The notes under the pieces are model-generated. The model did not search any database and had not been told where the DNA came from. It was given only the letters and a program-made list of their open reading frames with translations. The position numbers were made by a program, and so were the translations under genes. 64,000 nucleotides of DNA from an uncultured Saprospiraceae bacterium. Lineage in GTDB: Bacteria > Bacteroidota > Bacteroidia > Chitinophagales > Saprospiraceae. Positions 1 through 10,300 of this stretch are shown piece by piece (position 1 is the first letter of the stretch; every line of letters starts with the position of its first letter). Location: positions 81,789 through 145,788 of the forward strand of contig CALLPI010000007.1 in the NCBI GenBank assembly GCA_938015595.1. Direction: 5' to 3'.

Positions 1-10
1 GTTCAAGATA

Positions 11-1237
11 TTATACAGCTTGTTGAAGTTTTTTCAGAGTATCGGTAGCAAAATTAACACCTAAAATGGAAGTCAACCCCAAATGCGCCTCTCGCCCAAG
101 GGTGTATCGAATGTGCTGTGCTTCCGGCGGCGTATAGCTCAACACCAGGTCGGTAATGAGATTGTAGGCGCCGCGCGTTTTACCCTGCGCCAACTCTTCA
201 TAAGAGCGCGCGGCAAAACTACGGCAAGAGATGGTTTCGCCGGCATGGTTGATGTAGCTCTCACCAGCAATCACTTGGCATCCAGCCGAAAAGTTGGAAG
301 AACCGATGCCTGACCAGTGGATATTGATCTTACTGTTGGGGCCTTCTACCCCGGCGGCAATGTCCTGCGCTGTTAGGGCATTGTTAGCCGTGCGGTCTCT
401 GAACACGAGCACCCCAACACTGGCTGGTCGTAGGGCGCGGTAAATCTTTTCGGCACTATCAAAACCGTGCCAGCCAAAGCGATACAGATGCTGGCCCTCC
501 ACCAAGTAGGCTTCGTCGCTGCGCTTGGCTACTGCAGGGCTAGGGTCAGTACTGCCCCAGAACTTGAACACCATCCCAGAAATTAGCAGGACAAAAAGGT
601 CGTCGTTGGGGCGCTTGGCCGCCGGTATGTCGTGGTTTCGTCGTATGCCAATTAGATGTGTCTGGCTGGGGTCAAAGCTCCATTGAGACATCTTGAGCGT
701 ATCGCTCGGCTTCTTGAATTTTTCCACTGCTTGTACAACCGGTGAAGGCGCCGACTCAAAATGCTCTTTGACCTGGCGCAGCGCTTCAAACCACTGCACG
801 TACTCCGGGCTTGGGTTTTCTGGCGTGTACTTGCTCCATTTGCAATTTATCCCCTGTGCCTTCCAGCGGCGTATGTGCTCTTGTACTTTTATACCGGCTA
901 CTCCATCGGGCGTACCTATGGAAGCTTCCTTCTCCACACTGCGCACATACTCTTGGAAAAGCCGCAGCGCTGAGTGGGTACGATAGGCAAATACGCCAGG
1001 TGGATCAGGACGTCGGCTGAAGCCCGCAGTACGCAAAAATTCCTGAAGTTCCCACACCGAGGTGCCAGTAACTTCTGTAAACGGACGCCACACGGAGTTG
1101 CTTTCATCGCGCAGCATGCCTTTATTTTGCAGTGCAGGCGACATGAGGGCGTGAAAAGGCAGTAAGAACGCTTTGGCGTTCTGGGGCTTGGCGCCAGCAT
1201 CTACTACACCAAGGCGAAGGGTAACTGCTGTTGACAT
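11..1237 (-). CDS. Peptidoglycan-binding-domain protein with unassigned C-terminal domain
   Basis: Intact 408-residue protein. Residues about 57-125 look like a peptidoglycan_binding_1-type helical module (VWELQEFLRTAGF, then a DGVAG turn and another helix), which in known families holds a protein on murein. The C-terminal half carries NIHWSG (about residue 305) followed by SAGCQVI; an H-x-G plus S-x-GC pattern is reminiscent of YkuD-like transpeptidases or cell-wall hydrolases, but I cannot assign the family. No signal peptide is visible, so its export route is unclear. The frame stays open to 1492, but that would run into the divergent thioesterase gene and adds a Cys/His-rich, unstructured-looking start, so the MSTAV methionine at 1237 is preferred. 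Function in vivo is unknown. Confidence 0.6.
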   Translation of the reverse strand: MSTAVTLRLGVVDAGAKPQNAKAFLLPFHALMSPALQNKGMLRDESNSVWRPFTEVTGTSVWELQEFLRTAGFSRRPDPPGVFAYRTHSALRLFQEYVRSVEKEASIGTPDGVAGIKVQEHIRRWKAQGINCKWSKYTPENPSPEYVQWFEALRQVKEHFESAPSPVVQAVEKFKKPSDTLKMSQWSFDPSQTHLIGIRRNHDIPAAKRPNDDLFVLLISGMVFKFWGSTDPSPAVAKRSDEAYLVEGQHLYRFGWHGFDSAEKIYRALRPASVGVLVFRDRTANNALTAQDIAAGVEGPNSKINIHWSGIGSSNFSAGCQVIAGESYINHAGETISCRSFAARSYEELAQGKTRGAYNLITDLVLSYTPPEAQHIRYTLGREAHLGLTSILGVNFATDTLKKLQQAV

Positions 1238-1357
1238 GAAGTGTGAATTTTCGGTGATGAAACTGCCGGAGCAGCTACTTCTGCTACTTGTAAAAATATG
1301 TTGAAGCAGTAAATGTAGCCCTTTTCTCCGCTTGGCGTCATTTTTCTTTTTCCTTTT

Positions 1358-1365
1358 TACTTTTG
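1358..1365 (+). promoter_or_regulatory. Bacteroidota -7 box (TACTTTTG) for the thioesterase gene
   Basis: Exact match to TAnnTTTG. It ends only 4 nt before the ATG at 1370, so the transcript would start at or next to the start codon (leaderless or nearly so). A TTG lies at 1332-1334, 23 nt upstream, slightly further than the usual spacing. Confidence 0.5.
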
Positions 1366-1369
1366 CCCT

Positions 1370-2155
1370 ATGACCGCAGAAGCACTCACATACCGGGAGC
1401 GATTTCTCGTACGCAGCTATGAGATTGATCCATACAAGCGCATTGCACCAGCAGCATTGGTGCGCCTCATGCAAGAAGCCTCCATGCAGCACGTGCTGAA
1501 ACTGAAACTCTCAGTGTGGGATCTGGAACCACAGGGCATCTCCTGGGTACTCATACGGCAGCATCTTTGCATTAATCGCCTGCCTCTGTTAGGCGAAACC
1601 ATTGAGGTACTCACGTATCCTTCGGGCTTTGAGCGCGTATTTACTCACCGCGACTATCGTGTATTTGATGGCGACGGCGCCGAAATTGCGCATGCCTCTA
1701 CCACCTGGCTGTTGATGCAGACCAAGGCCAGACGCCTGGCTCGCATTCCGCCAGAAATACTGGCATACAATAACTTATTGCCACCTGCTTCAAGCTGCCT
1801 GGAACGTGCAAAAGCTCAATTGCCAGCTTTCGCGCAAGCAGATTTCACAAGAAAATTCAGCGTCCACTGGTTTGATCTGGACTTCAACTTCCATCTTACT
1901 AATAGCAAGTACGTGGAATGGATGCTGGCTTCTATGGATGAGACTATGCTGGGGCGCGGATTCCTAAAAGAAATGACAGTGCTGTACGCCGCAGAGGCCG
2001 TACTCAACGACGAAATAGAAAGCCAAACTTGCCTGCTGGATGCCCACACTTGCTTGCATCGCCTCATCCGGCTGGCCGATGGCAAGGAACTAGCCACTGG
2101 GCAAAGTTTGTGGAAGACCTCCGATGAATGGAATAAAAAAGCCCTTGAAAATTAG
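1370..2155 (+). CDS. Acyl-ACP thioesterase
   Basis: 261 residues, the usual length for bacterial members of the acyl-ACP thioesterase family (plant FatA/FatB relatives). These are double-hotdog enzymes that release free fatty acids from acyl carrier protein in the cytoplasm. The N-terminal half has the typical opening (RSYEIDPYKRIAP, LMQEAS) and the second hotdog carries DFNFHLTNSKY at 171-181, matching the D-x-N-x-H-x-x-N-x-x-Y active-site signature of the family. No signal peptide. It is divergent from the peptidoglycan-binding gene on its left and followed by a 194-nt gap before a T9SS protein, so it appears monocistronic. The ATG at 1370 is the only start that keeps the conserved N-terminus. 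Confidence 0.88.
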   Translation: MTAEALTYRERFLVRSYEIDPYKRIAPAALVRLMQEASMQHVLKLKLSVWDLEPQGISWVLIRQHLCINRLPLLGETIEVLTYPSGFERVFTHRDYRVFDGDGAEIAHASTTWLLMQTKARRLARIPPEILAYNNLLPPASSCLERAKAQLPAFAQADFTRKFSVHWFDLDFNFHLTNSKYVEWMLASMDETMLGRGFLKEMTVLYAAEAVLNDEIESQTCLLDAHTCLHRLIRLADGKELATGQSLWKTSDEWNKKALEN

Positions 2156-2301
2156 GTGTAGCCAATCTCAAGAGCCTGGAAAAATGAAAACACTTGGTAC
2201 GTTAAACGTCCTTTTCCTAACTTTATTGAGCGGCCAGCAGGCTTATATTTTGATTTTTCGACGCAGAATAGCTTAGGAACGGTAGCTTTTAGACAAAATC
2301 T

Positions 2302-2309
2302 TACTTTTG
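2302..2309 (+). promoter_or_regulatory. Bacteroidota -7 box (TACTTTTG)
   Basis: Exact TAnnTTTG about 40 nt upstream of the GTG start at 2350; no TTG at the ideal -33 distance. The position is consistent with the chosen start of the GH13-like gene. Confidence 0.4.
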
Positions 2310-2349
2310 AACACTTTGTCCAGCCTGCTTAAAATATAAAAACTGCAAC

Positions 2350-4170
2350 GTGGCATACAGACCTACAGCATATTTCCTTCAAAAATCCCTGCTTGGGCTG
2401 GCCCTGGGCATACTCTGCTCTGCTGGGCACAGCCAGGATTTTTTACTGGATGCTTGCACCATAAATTGCACCCAAAATGATGCGACAACTGCCCACTGGG
2501 CGCGCCATATACAACAACAAGCCCCCATGTGGGCGCACGCGGGTTTTACCGGATTATGGCTTCCTAAACTACCTACCAATCAGTTTTCAACATGGAATGC
2601 CGTCCTTGTTCCGCTCCGAGCCAATAGATTAGAACCTGTGGCCCATCTATCGGTTGCTGCTCCGTCGGCAGAGCCAGAGCATTTAATGAGCTTATACCAA
2701 CAGTTGTACGACCGGTACCGAATACGCAGTTTTTGCCTCAGCGGAAACCCAGAGCCCCGTTGGTTTGCCACTGCACTTAAGTTGGCCGGTGCTAAGAAAT
2801 CGCCGCCCTTGGTTGCTGTGGCAGACCTAGGAAGAAGCCGCAGCGTACAAAGTATGGCTGCCTGGCTCAGGGAAGTATATGATTCGCTACCTAAGCCGCA
2901 CTCTGCCCAGGCCTTCCCGCGTGTGCTTGACCACCCCCTGCGTGAAGCCCTGCGAAAAGCTTGCACCCAACCAAGCTACGACGTGCGCAATATATTCAGC
3001 GCCAGCTTACGCGATGCTAGCGTATTCACTGGTTTCCATGCTGTTACTTATGTCAACGCGTCGTTTCTCCCACCAGGCGATTCCATTGCTCGTCCGATGC
3101 TTGCCTATGCGTGGCTGCTGACCAACAACCAACTTGGACTGCCCCTGGTTGCCCTCCAAGACTACCAGCAACCCGAGTACCAGGAAGCCATAAACCAACT
3201 ATTGAAAATACACAAGCGCTACATTTTCAACTCTACGCAAGTAGAATACCTCAATCGGCCCGACACGGGCTTGCGCAGCCTGTACCTGTCTGCCGCCCAG
3301 GGCATTGACGAACACCGCGTACTGTTGTTTCAATTGGACGGGCGCAATACCCCAGCAGGTAAAGCCACGCAAGGCGCCTCCAGGGATGTACTGGTGGCCA
3401 TCAACTTTGGTGATGCCCCGCTCAAGGTCTGGCACGAAATCAACACTTCTAACTTGCACCCAAGCGACCGGTTCTACGACGTCACAGGCTTATCAAACAC
3501 CCCGGAGCTGAGCCTTGAATCGGGCAAGGTACAAGGTATGGAACAAGCCATCTATCTGGAAGTACCCGCCCGAAGCTATGCTGTATGGGTGCAAGGCGAG
3601 ACCGAGTTGTTAATACCTGGCGAAATTCACCTCAACGCCCGCCGCACGGGTGCTGCGGTAGAGTTGAGCTGGGATGCCCTTGCAGAGCCAGGTATTCGCT
3701 TTTTTGAAATGGAGCGCAGCGTAAATGGTGCACCATTCCAGTTGCTGACGCGCGTGCCAGTACTAGCTCAGGCAACAGAAGCTGCCTATCTATACTTAGA
3801 CGAAGCCCTCGACAAAGGCAAGCGCTATGCCTACCGCGTAAAGGCCGTCAAAGACAGTACCTGGTTTGCTTCACCGGTTGTGCAGGTAGAGATCCCCGCT
3901 GACCGCCTCTACTTTAAAATATGGGCTGGCGCCAACCCTGGCGAGCGCGTGCTATACATTCGAAGCAACGTATCCGGCCAAGCACAACTACGCATCCTAG
4001 ACAAAACCGGAACCATAGTACGACGCGAAAATTTCGGCATCCAAAAGGGCGAAGCCCGCCAGCTACTCCCCACTGCCCAACTTTCTCCAGGGCTGTACTT
4101 GATAGACGTGCGGATGAATAACGAGCGCATCTTCAGCGGTCGCATGGTACTGACACCTCACCGGCAATGA
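2350..4170 (+). CDS. T9SS-exported alpha-amylase-like protein, probably catalytically inactive
   Basis: 606 residues with an N-terminal signal peptide (about 1-28, hydrophobic LLGLALGILCSA). Residues about 30-310 follow the outline of a GH13 (alpha-amylase) barrel: HAGFTGLWLPK resembles the early beta-strand motif, and a stretch near 235-290 (TYVNASFLPPG, YAWLLTNNQLGLPLVALQDY) resembles the strand with the catalytic Asp and the following YAFILT...G.P..FYGDY segment. The expected FVDNHD Asp is absent (VNAS), and the nucleophile region reads RSFCLSGNPEP with no R-x-D. Then come a fibronectin-III-like module (about 420-510) and a C-terminal T9SS type A sorting domain (LSPGLYLIDVR, ending about 606). 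Likely a secreted or surface carbohydrate-binding pseudoenzyme. The GTG start is inferred; no upstream ATG fits. Family assignment comes from visual pattern only. Confidence 0.6.
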   Translation: MAYRPTAYFLQKSLLGLALGILCSAGHSQDFLLDACTINCTQNDATTAHWARHIQQQAPMWAHAGFTGLWLPKLPTNQFSTWNAVLVPLRANRLEPVAHLSVAAPSAEPEHLMSLYQQLYDRYRIRSFCLSGNPEPRWFATALKLAGAKKSPPLVAVADLGRSRSVQSMAAWLREVYDSLPKPHSAQAFPRVLDHPLREALRKACTQPSYDVRNIFSASLRDASVFTGFHAVTYVNASFLPPGDSIARPMLAYAWLLTNNQLGLPLVALQDYQQPEYQEAINQLLKIHKRYIFNSTQVEYLNRPDTGLRSLYLSAAQGIDEHRVLLFQLDGRNTPAGKATQGASRDVLVAINFGDAPLKVWHEINTSNLHPSDRFYDVTGLSNTPELSLESGKVQGMEQAIYLEVPARSYAVWVQGETELLIPGEIHLNARRTGAAVELSWDALAEPGIRFFEMERSVNGAPFQLLTRVPVLAQATEAAYLYLDEALDKGKRYAYRVKAVKDSTWFASPVVQVEIPADRLYFKIWAGANPGERVLYIRSNVSGQAQLRILDKTGTIVRRENFGIQKGEARQLLPTAQLSPGLYLIDVRMNNERIFSGRMVLTPHRQ

Positions 4171-4259
4171 TCCTTCCCCTTTGGAGTTTGCCATTTCGAC
4201 TTTCAAAATCTTTATGGCGTTCCTATTGCCTCTAAATCATTTTACCAAACATTTTGAGC

Positions 4260-4290
4260 TTGCCATTCGTGGCAAAGCCCTGTATCTTTG
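4260..4290 (+). promoter_or_regulatory. Bacteroidota promoter TTG-N20-TATCTTTG
   Basis: TTG at 4260-4262, exactly 20 nt, then TATCTTTG at 4283-4290. It drives the T9SS gene starting at 4334 and argues against the longer frame that opens at 4181, because that start would lie upstream of the promoter. Confidence 0.7.
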
Positions 4291-4333
4291 TATAGCGTAT
4301 CAAAAATCTTTCATTCACAAAAACCGATTTATT

Positions 4334-6223
4334 ATGAAAAATTATCTTAATCAACTTTCCCTGTTCATATTGAGCCTGGGGTTTGCCAGCCAGTCGGTTT
4401 TTGCTCAGTCCAATGCAGATTTCCTTCTTGTTCAGATGGATGAGGCTTCCAATCCCAATGCCATTTCCCGCATAGGCAATACTCGTCCTACAACCCAGGG
4501 CGGCTATGTTTCGATAGGCACTTGGGGAGACGGCGAATGGTCAAGGGCTATTCTAATGATTATGGATGGCAACCTAACCTGCCAACGTGCCATTCGCTTA
4601 CACGTAGAAATACCCGGCTTTCTACCCGGGCAAACCAGAGCACAGGAAAGCTATGGAGCAGACGTCGTACAAACCGGCAACAACGAATACGTAGCACTCA
4701 TTGCTGTGAATATGAGCCTGGCGGGGCAGGTCATTGCACAAGATCTTGACTATTACTTGCTCAAACTGATTGTACCAGCCAGCGGCAATCCTCAAACAGT
4801 ATGGTCCAGGCGCCTTCGAGGGGTGTACAATGACACTCCCCAATGTCTGGAGCGCACCCGCGACAATGGTTTCATCCTCAGTGGATACAGCAACCCAGAG
4901 CAAGCACTGAATGCACCCTCCGTTGCTTTGACAGTGCTGGGCAAGTACGATGCCAATGGCAGCCTGGAGTGGGCCAGACGCTACATGCCTAATACAGGCG
5001 AGTGCAGAACTGATCTTCTCACGCTTTTACCAGGTACAGTTCGGAGGCCAGTGGTTCAAACCCAAGACAATGGCTACGTCTTTACCCAGCACTGCAACGA
5101 ATACATCTACATTACAAAAGTTGATGCACAAGGAAACTTAGTGTGGAACAGAAGATTCAGGGCTAGCAATGGCTTTTTTGACGGGTTTGTAAATTCGGAG
5201 TGGCAAATCATATTCGGTTTCGGAGCCGGTACAGCGGGTGCCGTAATAGGTGTGAGGGAATTGCCGGACGGGCGGCTGGCATTTCTGGGCAACCAATTCT
5301 CGTTCATTGTATCTGCCTGGGGCATTCCGGCAGGCAACAACGCAGTGGGCGCGCTAATGCCCATGAGCTATGTATTCATCACCAGTGCCGATGGCAACTT
5401 TCTGCACGGCAACGCTTTTTTCCAGCGCACCCCTTTCAGTAATACCAACCCCATTGACATTTTGGCCCATGACTTTCAGCTCTTATCCAACGGCAACTTC
5501 GTGGTAAGTGTCGGACTTCGCTCACATTGTTTCAACGGGCCAGATTGCACTTTTGTGCCGGGGTTGTTAGAAGTTAACCCACAAGCTACAGGCTTTGATG
5601 CTGCCGTGGTGCAATCTCTGGAAGTGACGCACCCCAGCGCCCATCATTACGCCACCAACTACCCGTATGGATTAGACTACATTCGTCTAACGCCTGTACG
5701 CCCACCTACCCCTATGGTCTTTAGCTACAGCAAGCATTATGCCCTACTGAATAGGTGGCCCGGACAAGGCGGTAGCACACTTTTCGTGGGCTGTACGCAA
5801 AATTCAGGTAGTATGCACAGTTTTCCTTTCACTTTGGATATAGGTGCCTCGGCCGACGTCACATCTGAAACCTTGAGTGTGGCAGCATCTCCTGCTACCA
5901 GTTGGGTAATCAGTATAGTCAACAGCGTACAGTCTTGTCTGGTGTCTTCTACCCTTCACCAGCCAGAGCCTACCCATAGGGCTATTGCCCACATCGTGCC
6001 GAAATTGACCAGCCATTCTTTTGAAATTCAAGTATTAGATACTCAGTGGCAGCAGGCTACCTATATCCTCTGCGACCTTCAAGGGCGCATATTTAGCCAG
6101 GGGCGCCTGTCGTCCAATCGCCAGGAGGTAAGCGTAATCCACTTGCCTGCAGGTATGTACATTATTCGGCTACAAAACAACAACAATATAGTTACAGAAA
6201 GAGTGATCGTGCAGCGCCCATAG
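4334..6223 (+). CDS. Secreted beta-propeller-like protein with T9SS type A sorting domain
   Basis: 629 residues beginning MKNYLNQLSLFILSLGF with signal peptide cleavage near FAQS. The body has repeated segments such as TTQGGYVSIGTW, TRDNGFILSGYS, TQDNGYVFTQHC and LSNGNFVVSVG, a pattern typical of Bacteroidota beta-propeller-type proteins that describe no obvious active site. The last 75 residues (LQGRIFSQGRL, LPAGMYIIRL, VTERVIVQ) are a T9SS type A sorting domain, so it should be exported and attached to or released from the outer surface. The upstream promoter at 4260-4290 fixes the start at 4334. It follows the GH13-like T9SS gene but has its own promoter. Substrate or ligand unknown. Confidence 0.75.
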   Translation: MKNYLNQLSLFILSLGFASQSVFAQSNADFLLVQMDEASNPNAISRIGNTRPTTQGGYVSIGTWGDGEWSRAILMIMDGNLTCQRAIRLHVEIPGFLPGQTRAQESYGADVVQTGNNEYVALIAVNMSLAGQVIAQDLDYYLLKLIVPASGNPQTVWSRRLRGVYNDTPQCLERTRDNGFILSGYSNPEQALNAPSVALTVLGKYDANGSLEWARRYMPNTGECRTDLLTLLPGTVRRPVVQTQDNGYVFTQHCNEYIYITKVDAQGNLVWNRRFRASNGFFDGFVNSEWQIIFGFGAGTAGAVIGVRELPDGRLAFLGNQFSFIVSAWGIPAGNNAVGALMPMSYVFITSADGNFLHGNAFFQRTPFSNTNPIDILAHDFQLLSNGNFVVSVGLRSHCFNGPDCTFVPGLLEVNPQATGFDAAVVQSLEVTHPSAHHYATNYPYGLDYIRLTPVRPPTPMVFSYSKHYALLNRWPGQGGSTLFVGCTQNSGSMHSFPFTLDIGASADVTSETLSVAASPATSWVISIVNSVQSCLVSSTLHQPEPTHRAIAHIVPKLTSHSFEIQVLDTQWQQATYILCDLQGRIFSQGRLSSNRQEVSVIHLPAGMYIIRLQNNNNIVTERVIVQRP

Positions 6224-6253
6224 CCGGCAGGCATTACAACTAAAAAAAAAGAA

Positions 6254-6282
6254 CGGCTCCCGACACCTTGTGTTGGGAGCCG
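6254..6282. terminator. 12-bp stem-loop between T9SS gene and SDR gene
   Basis: CGGCTCCCGACA (6254-6265) pairs with TGTTGGGAGCCG (6271-6282) around a 5-nt loop (one G-T type mismatch). An A9 run sits on the left, so the U-tract is correctly placed for the minus strand; on the plus strand it still follows the T9SS gene by 30 nt and may act as a transcript end. Confidence 0.55.
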
Positions 6283-6421
6283 CTGCCTTACACTCACTGG
6301 TTAAGAAACGAAGCCGGCGATTGCCGCTCTCAATATAAACAACACATATGCGGTTTTTATTTCAGATTTTAGGAAAAAAAGTATTAATTTTTTGCAAAGT
6401 ACCTCATTGCTGCTGCGCGCT

Positions 6422-6429
6422 TATCTTTG
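6422..6429 (+). promoter_or_regulatory. Bacteroidota -7 box (TATCTTTG) for the SDR gene
   Basis: Exact TAnnTTTG ending 24 nt before the ATG at 6454. It overlaps the alternative TTG start at 6427, which therefore cannot be the real start. Confidence 0.55.
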
Positions 6430-6453
6430 CGTCCTGAGAGAGAAACAACCGTC

Positions 6454-7257
6454 ATGTCATCATCCCCTGCATTTACTCTAATCACTGGTGCTAGTATGGG
6501 TATTGGCCGCAGCCTTGCGCTAGCCTGTGCTGCTCAAAAGCGCAACGTCTTGCTGGTAGCCCTTGAAGCCGAGTTACTGAAGCCGCTTTGCCTGGAAGTA
6601 CGCAACGCTTTTGGCGTGGAAGCGCATTACTTCGTAGCCGACTTGACCAAATCTCAGGATATCCAAACGGTGTACGAGTGGTGCGCGCGCAATGGTTTTC
6701 TTGTAAATATGCTGCTGAGTAACGCCGGCATGGGCATGAGCGGCCTGTATGAACGCAACGATTTAAGCAAGTATCGAGACATGGTTTTGCTTAATAATCT
6801 GGCCGCTGTAGAGCTCACCCACCACTTTTTGCCCATGCTCAAAGCGCAAAGCCCAAGCTATCTAATGTACACCAGCAGTATGGAAGCTACTATTGCCATA
6901 CCTTACAAGGCGGTTTATACCGCCTCAAAGCACTTCCTGTACGGTTTTGCATTGGCGCTACGAGAAGAACTGCGCGAATTTGGCGTGCAAGTCTCTGTTC
7001 TGTGCCCAGGTCCAGTAGCTACCAACGCCAGTACTCGCGCACGTATCCAGACCCAGGGCGGTATGGCCAAACTCCTCACCCTCGATGCAGATAAGGTGGC
7101 GCAAATAGCTTTGCAGGGCTTACTGGCTGGCCAGCAAGTTATTGTACCGGGATTCTGGCCTACTCTACTGGAGCGCATAGCCAGCCTGGTACCCAGAGGG
7201 CCTCGCATGAGAATCTTCCATCGCATCTTCCGCCGGTATAAAAACATACAGGGCTGA
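6454..7257 (+). CDS. Short-chain dehydrogenase/reductase
   Basis: 267-residue cytoplasmic oxidoreductase of the classical SDR family. The NAD(P)-binding glycine motif is TGASMGIG at 11-18, the NAG motif is at 90-92, and the catalytic set is Ser141/142, Tyr155 and Lys159 (YTASK). The C-terminal segment after residue 200 is basic and hydrophobic (ERIASLVPRGPRMR), as in the DltE/YqjQ-like SDRs. Substrate cannot be inferred; neighbours are unrelated T9SS genes and it seems monocistronic with its own -7 box. Convergent with the large HYR/dockerin gene, whose stop lies 98 nt further on. Start taken as the ATG at 6454, which places the glycine motif at the usual distance from the N-terminus. Confidence 0.85.
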   Translation: MSSSPAFTLITGASMGIGRSLALACAAQKRNVLLVALEAELLKPLCLEVRNAFGVEAHYFVADLTKSQDIQTVYEWCARNGFLVNMLLSNAGMGMSGLYERNDLSKYRDMVLLNNLAAVELTHHFLPMLKAQSPSYLMYTSSMEATIAIPYKAVYTASKHFLYGFALALREELREFGVQVSVLCPGPVATNASTRARIQTQGGMAKLLTLDADKVAQIALQGLLAGQQVIVPGFWPTLLERIASLVPRGPRMRIFHRIFRRYKNIQG

Positions 7258-7355
7258 GCAGCGCTTCCTCTGCTTAATGGCCATACTTGCCGATCAGTAA
7301 TTGCCCTCGCCTATTACTCCTTACAAAATTGCCCCACTATGCTCCATGCCCATAC

Positions 7356-10300
7356 TCACTGCGTCTGCGCACTTGCGTTTACGTCTCCTACTTTTATGCC
7401 AATAAAGTTAATGACTGTGTCCCTTTTCAGATTAGGCAATGTGGCCTCCTCAGGAAAACCGGCGCCAAAGAATGGATTGGAAGGTACGGGAAACTGAAAA
7501 TCAGCTGGTACAAAACGCCAGGAGGTATTGCCGGCGAACTGACTGTCCACCCCCAATATCATGCGCCGCAGCAATATCATGTCAAGCGTAGTAATGGAGC
7601 CAGAGCGATTGATGTCAGCAGCAATGAGTTTGTAGGGCGAGTCCAATAATTGTACCCCCAGAATGTGCCGGCTGATCAACACCAAATCGAACGTGGATAT
7701 ACCGTTGGCCGGATTGGACAATTTCTCAGGCCGCACAATGTAAGCGCGATCTCCAGGGACATCCAAAAACTCGTATTGCCCATTGGTGAGCGTCCATTCG
7801 TCTGCCTGCAAACCGCCGCTGAGTTTTAAATTGACCTGAGCGATAGGTACATGATGCTCCGTGCGGATGATGCCCCTAATGCTCCAGGTTTCTGGGCAGG
7901 TTTCTGGCGGCGCCACCACTTGGATGTTGGACTGGCAAGCTGACTGATGGCCATTGGCGTCTGTCATCCAGATGTTGATGGCGCGAAAACCCACTGAATC
8001 ACAGGTCAAGAAATGCAAGGTGTCCAGTGTGATTGGGCTGAAAGAGAGCAACGCCCCGCTACAATTATCTTGCGCCAACAAAGGAAACTCTTGCGGCCTT
8101 ATCTCGAGTTGACCATTATCGCCCAGGGTAAGTATTATGTCTTGCCGGCACTCCAGCGTAGGTGGCGCGCAGTCTCTTACTTCAAAGGTAATCAAGCCAG
8201 TAGTCACGTTGCCACACTCGTCATCCAGCACCAATTCAATAGTATGGACGCCTACCGGGTAATTGCCAGCAATGCGGTATTGACCGGGTGACATTTGGAT
8301 AAGCATGCCAAAGTTATCAGGGCCTACACCTTGATTGTGAAGCCTGAGCCGGTGCAAAATGCCTGGCTGCGGCGCGCAATTGTCGCTTGCCTGAAAGTCG
8401 AGAATCACTGGCCCGGTGCAGTCGTCGGTAGCACAAAATGGCGAAACTGGTGGGCTAAAGGCAAACTGTGGCGCTTCGCCATCCAGAATATCCCAGCGCT
8501 GCACATAGCGGTATGAGCCAGTGGCTGGCCCTAACAGCACTAGGCTGCCATCAAATGCCAGGCGGTAGAGCATGCCGTTTTCTACCCATACTTCGTAGCC
8601 TTTACCCGCATCCAGCCCACTAAGGCGAGGCAGAGTTACAGGCGGGGTATTGGCCGAAGTCTCGCAGAGATTCACGATGGTGAAGGTGCGCTGCATACTC
8701 CGGCAACGTGCCGGCGCGCCTAGAGTGATAGTATCTGTCACAACGCTGACCACAAGGTTGTCACAGGTTTGCAACAGGATTTGTACATCGCCTGGCAAAG
8801 TATGGGAGGAGCAACTCGTCGCCAGATCGTTGGGCAAAACAAACCGGTATCGAAACACGCCATTGACCTGCACGGTCTGGTTTGCCACGGCATCGCCCAC
8901 TCGCCACTGGCGCTGTATGGAGCCGTTACCACAACTATCAATAGAGCTTTGTACCTGAAAAGCGACATCAAACGGGCAGTTATCGGCAAATACTGGCGCC
9001 TGGTAGCTGGGGTTGAAAAAAACCGTCGGGTCGTCCAGGCAAGTCACCACCATGTTGCTGGGCGAAGACACTACCGAGGGAGATACAGGGTCAGTGATGT
9101 ACACTGTAGCCTGGCAATCATTGAAGTTGCCAGCACAGTCAGTTACGCGCATCGAAACCTGTACACTCAGATGAGTTGGACAATCCAAATCAATAAAATT
9201 CCGATAGGCGCTATCAGGCTCAGAAGCCAGTTTAATTTGGCGATTGCCTAGGCAGCAATCGTCGCGGCTGCCATTGTCTATCAATAGCGGAGTGATGCGC
9301 CCCTGGCCGCCAGCGTTGAGTGTCAGGTTGATGCTACCGTTGCACAACATGACAGGAGGCAGGCTATCCACCACCTGAATATAGCCGGTGTATTCGGATG
9401 TGTTGCCACAGGCATCTCTGGCTTCATAGCGCACTGGATGCACCCCCAGCTGCAGGCCAGGAAAGGGCACCCAGCCGCCACTATTGGCGTTACTGCCATT
9501 GATATACCGCGCCTCCCCAACTGGGGTAAAAATTCGCACTGTAGCTGTATTGCAGGCGTCGGTCACCAGCGGCGGTGGTATAAACCCTACGGCGCTGCAC
9601 CCGCTTAGCCCGTTCTGCTGCGAGGGTAAGGTCGCCATCATATACACGGTATCGGCTTGTATTATCGGGGGGGTTTCATCTTTTACCTGAATAATCTGCA
9701 CGTTGCTGTTTCCGGCACCATCGGTGGTATAGATCTGGAATCCGCAAGCGTCTAGCACTGTCCAGGTGCGCAGGATGATAAAACTGGTGAGCGGATTACC
9801 GCAAAAACCTATAGTGTCATCGCGATGATTATATGTTAAACCACAAGCAGGTGTATCTACCAGATTGGGCACGCCAGCTTTGCCAGGAAGGGGGTCAGTT
9901 AAAGTTGGATCAGCGCTGTATTGGCTACACTCTAGTACTATCGAGGGCGGAAAACGCAACTGCGCCTGTGTGCCACGCGCCAACTGGATGATCTGGGTGG
10001 CAGTAACAGTATTGCCGAACACATCAGTAGAAAGCCAGGTACGCGTAATGCGCGTGGTGATAAGGCCACATGGAAAGGTTTGAATTTCGTCAGTGTAGGT
10101 AGTCTGTACGGGAGCGCAATCTGTAGCTGTAGCCATACCGGTCGTAGTGGGGTCTGTGGCGCTGGTACAAGGCAGCGTTGCGTTGGCAGGCACTGTCAAT
10201 ACAGGCGGATGCACATCGCGAGCAATGATTTGGGTAGTGCAATACAGACCAGTACAACTGTCAGTGAGCACACCCAGCAGTGGGATGTAGGCATACTGCG

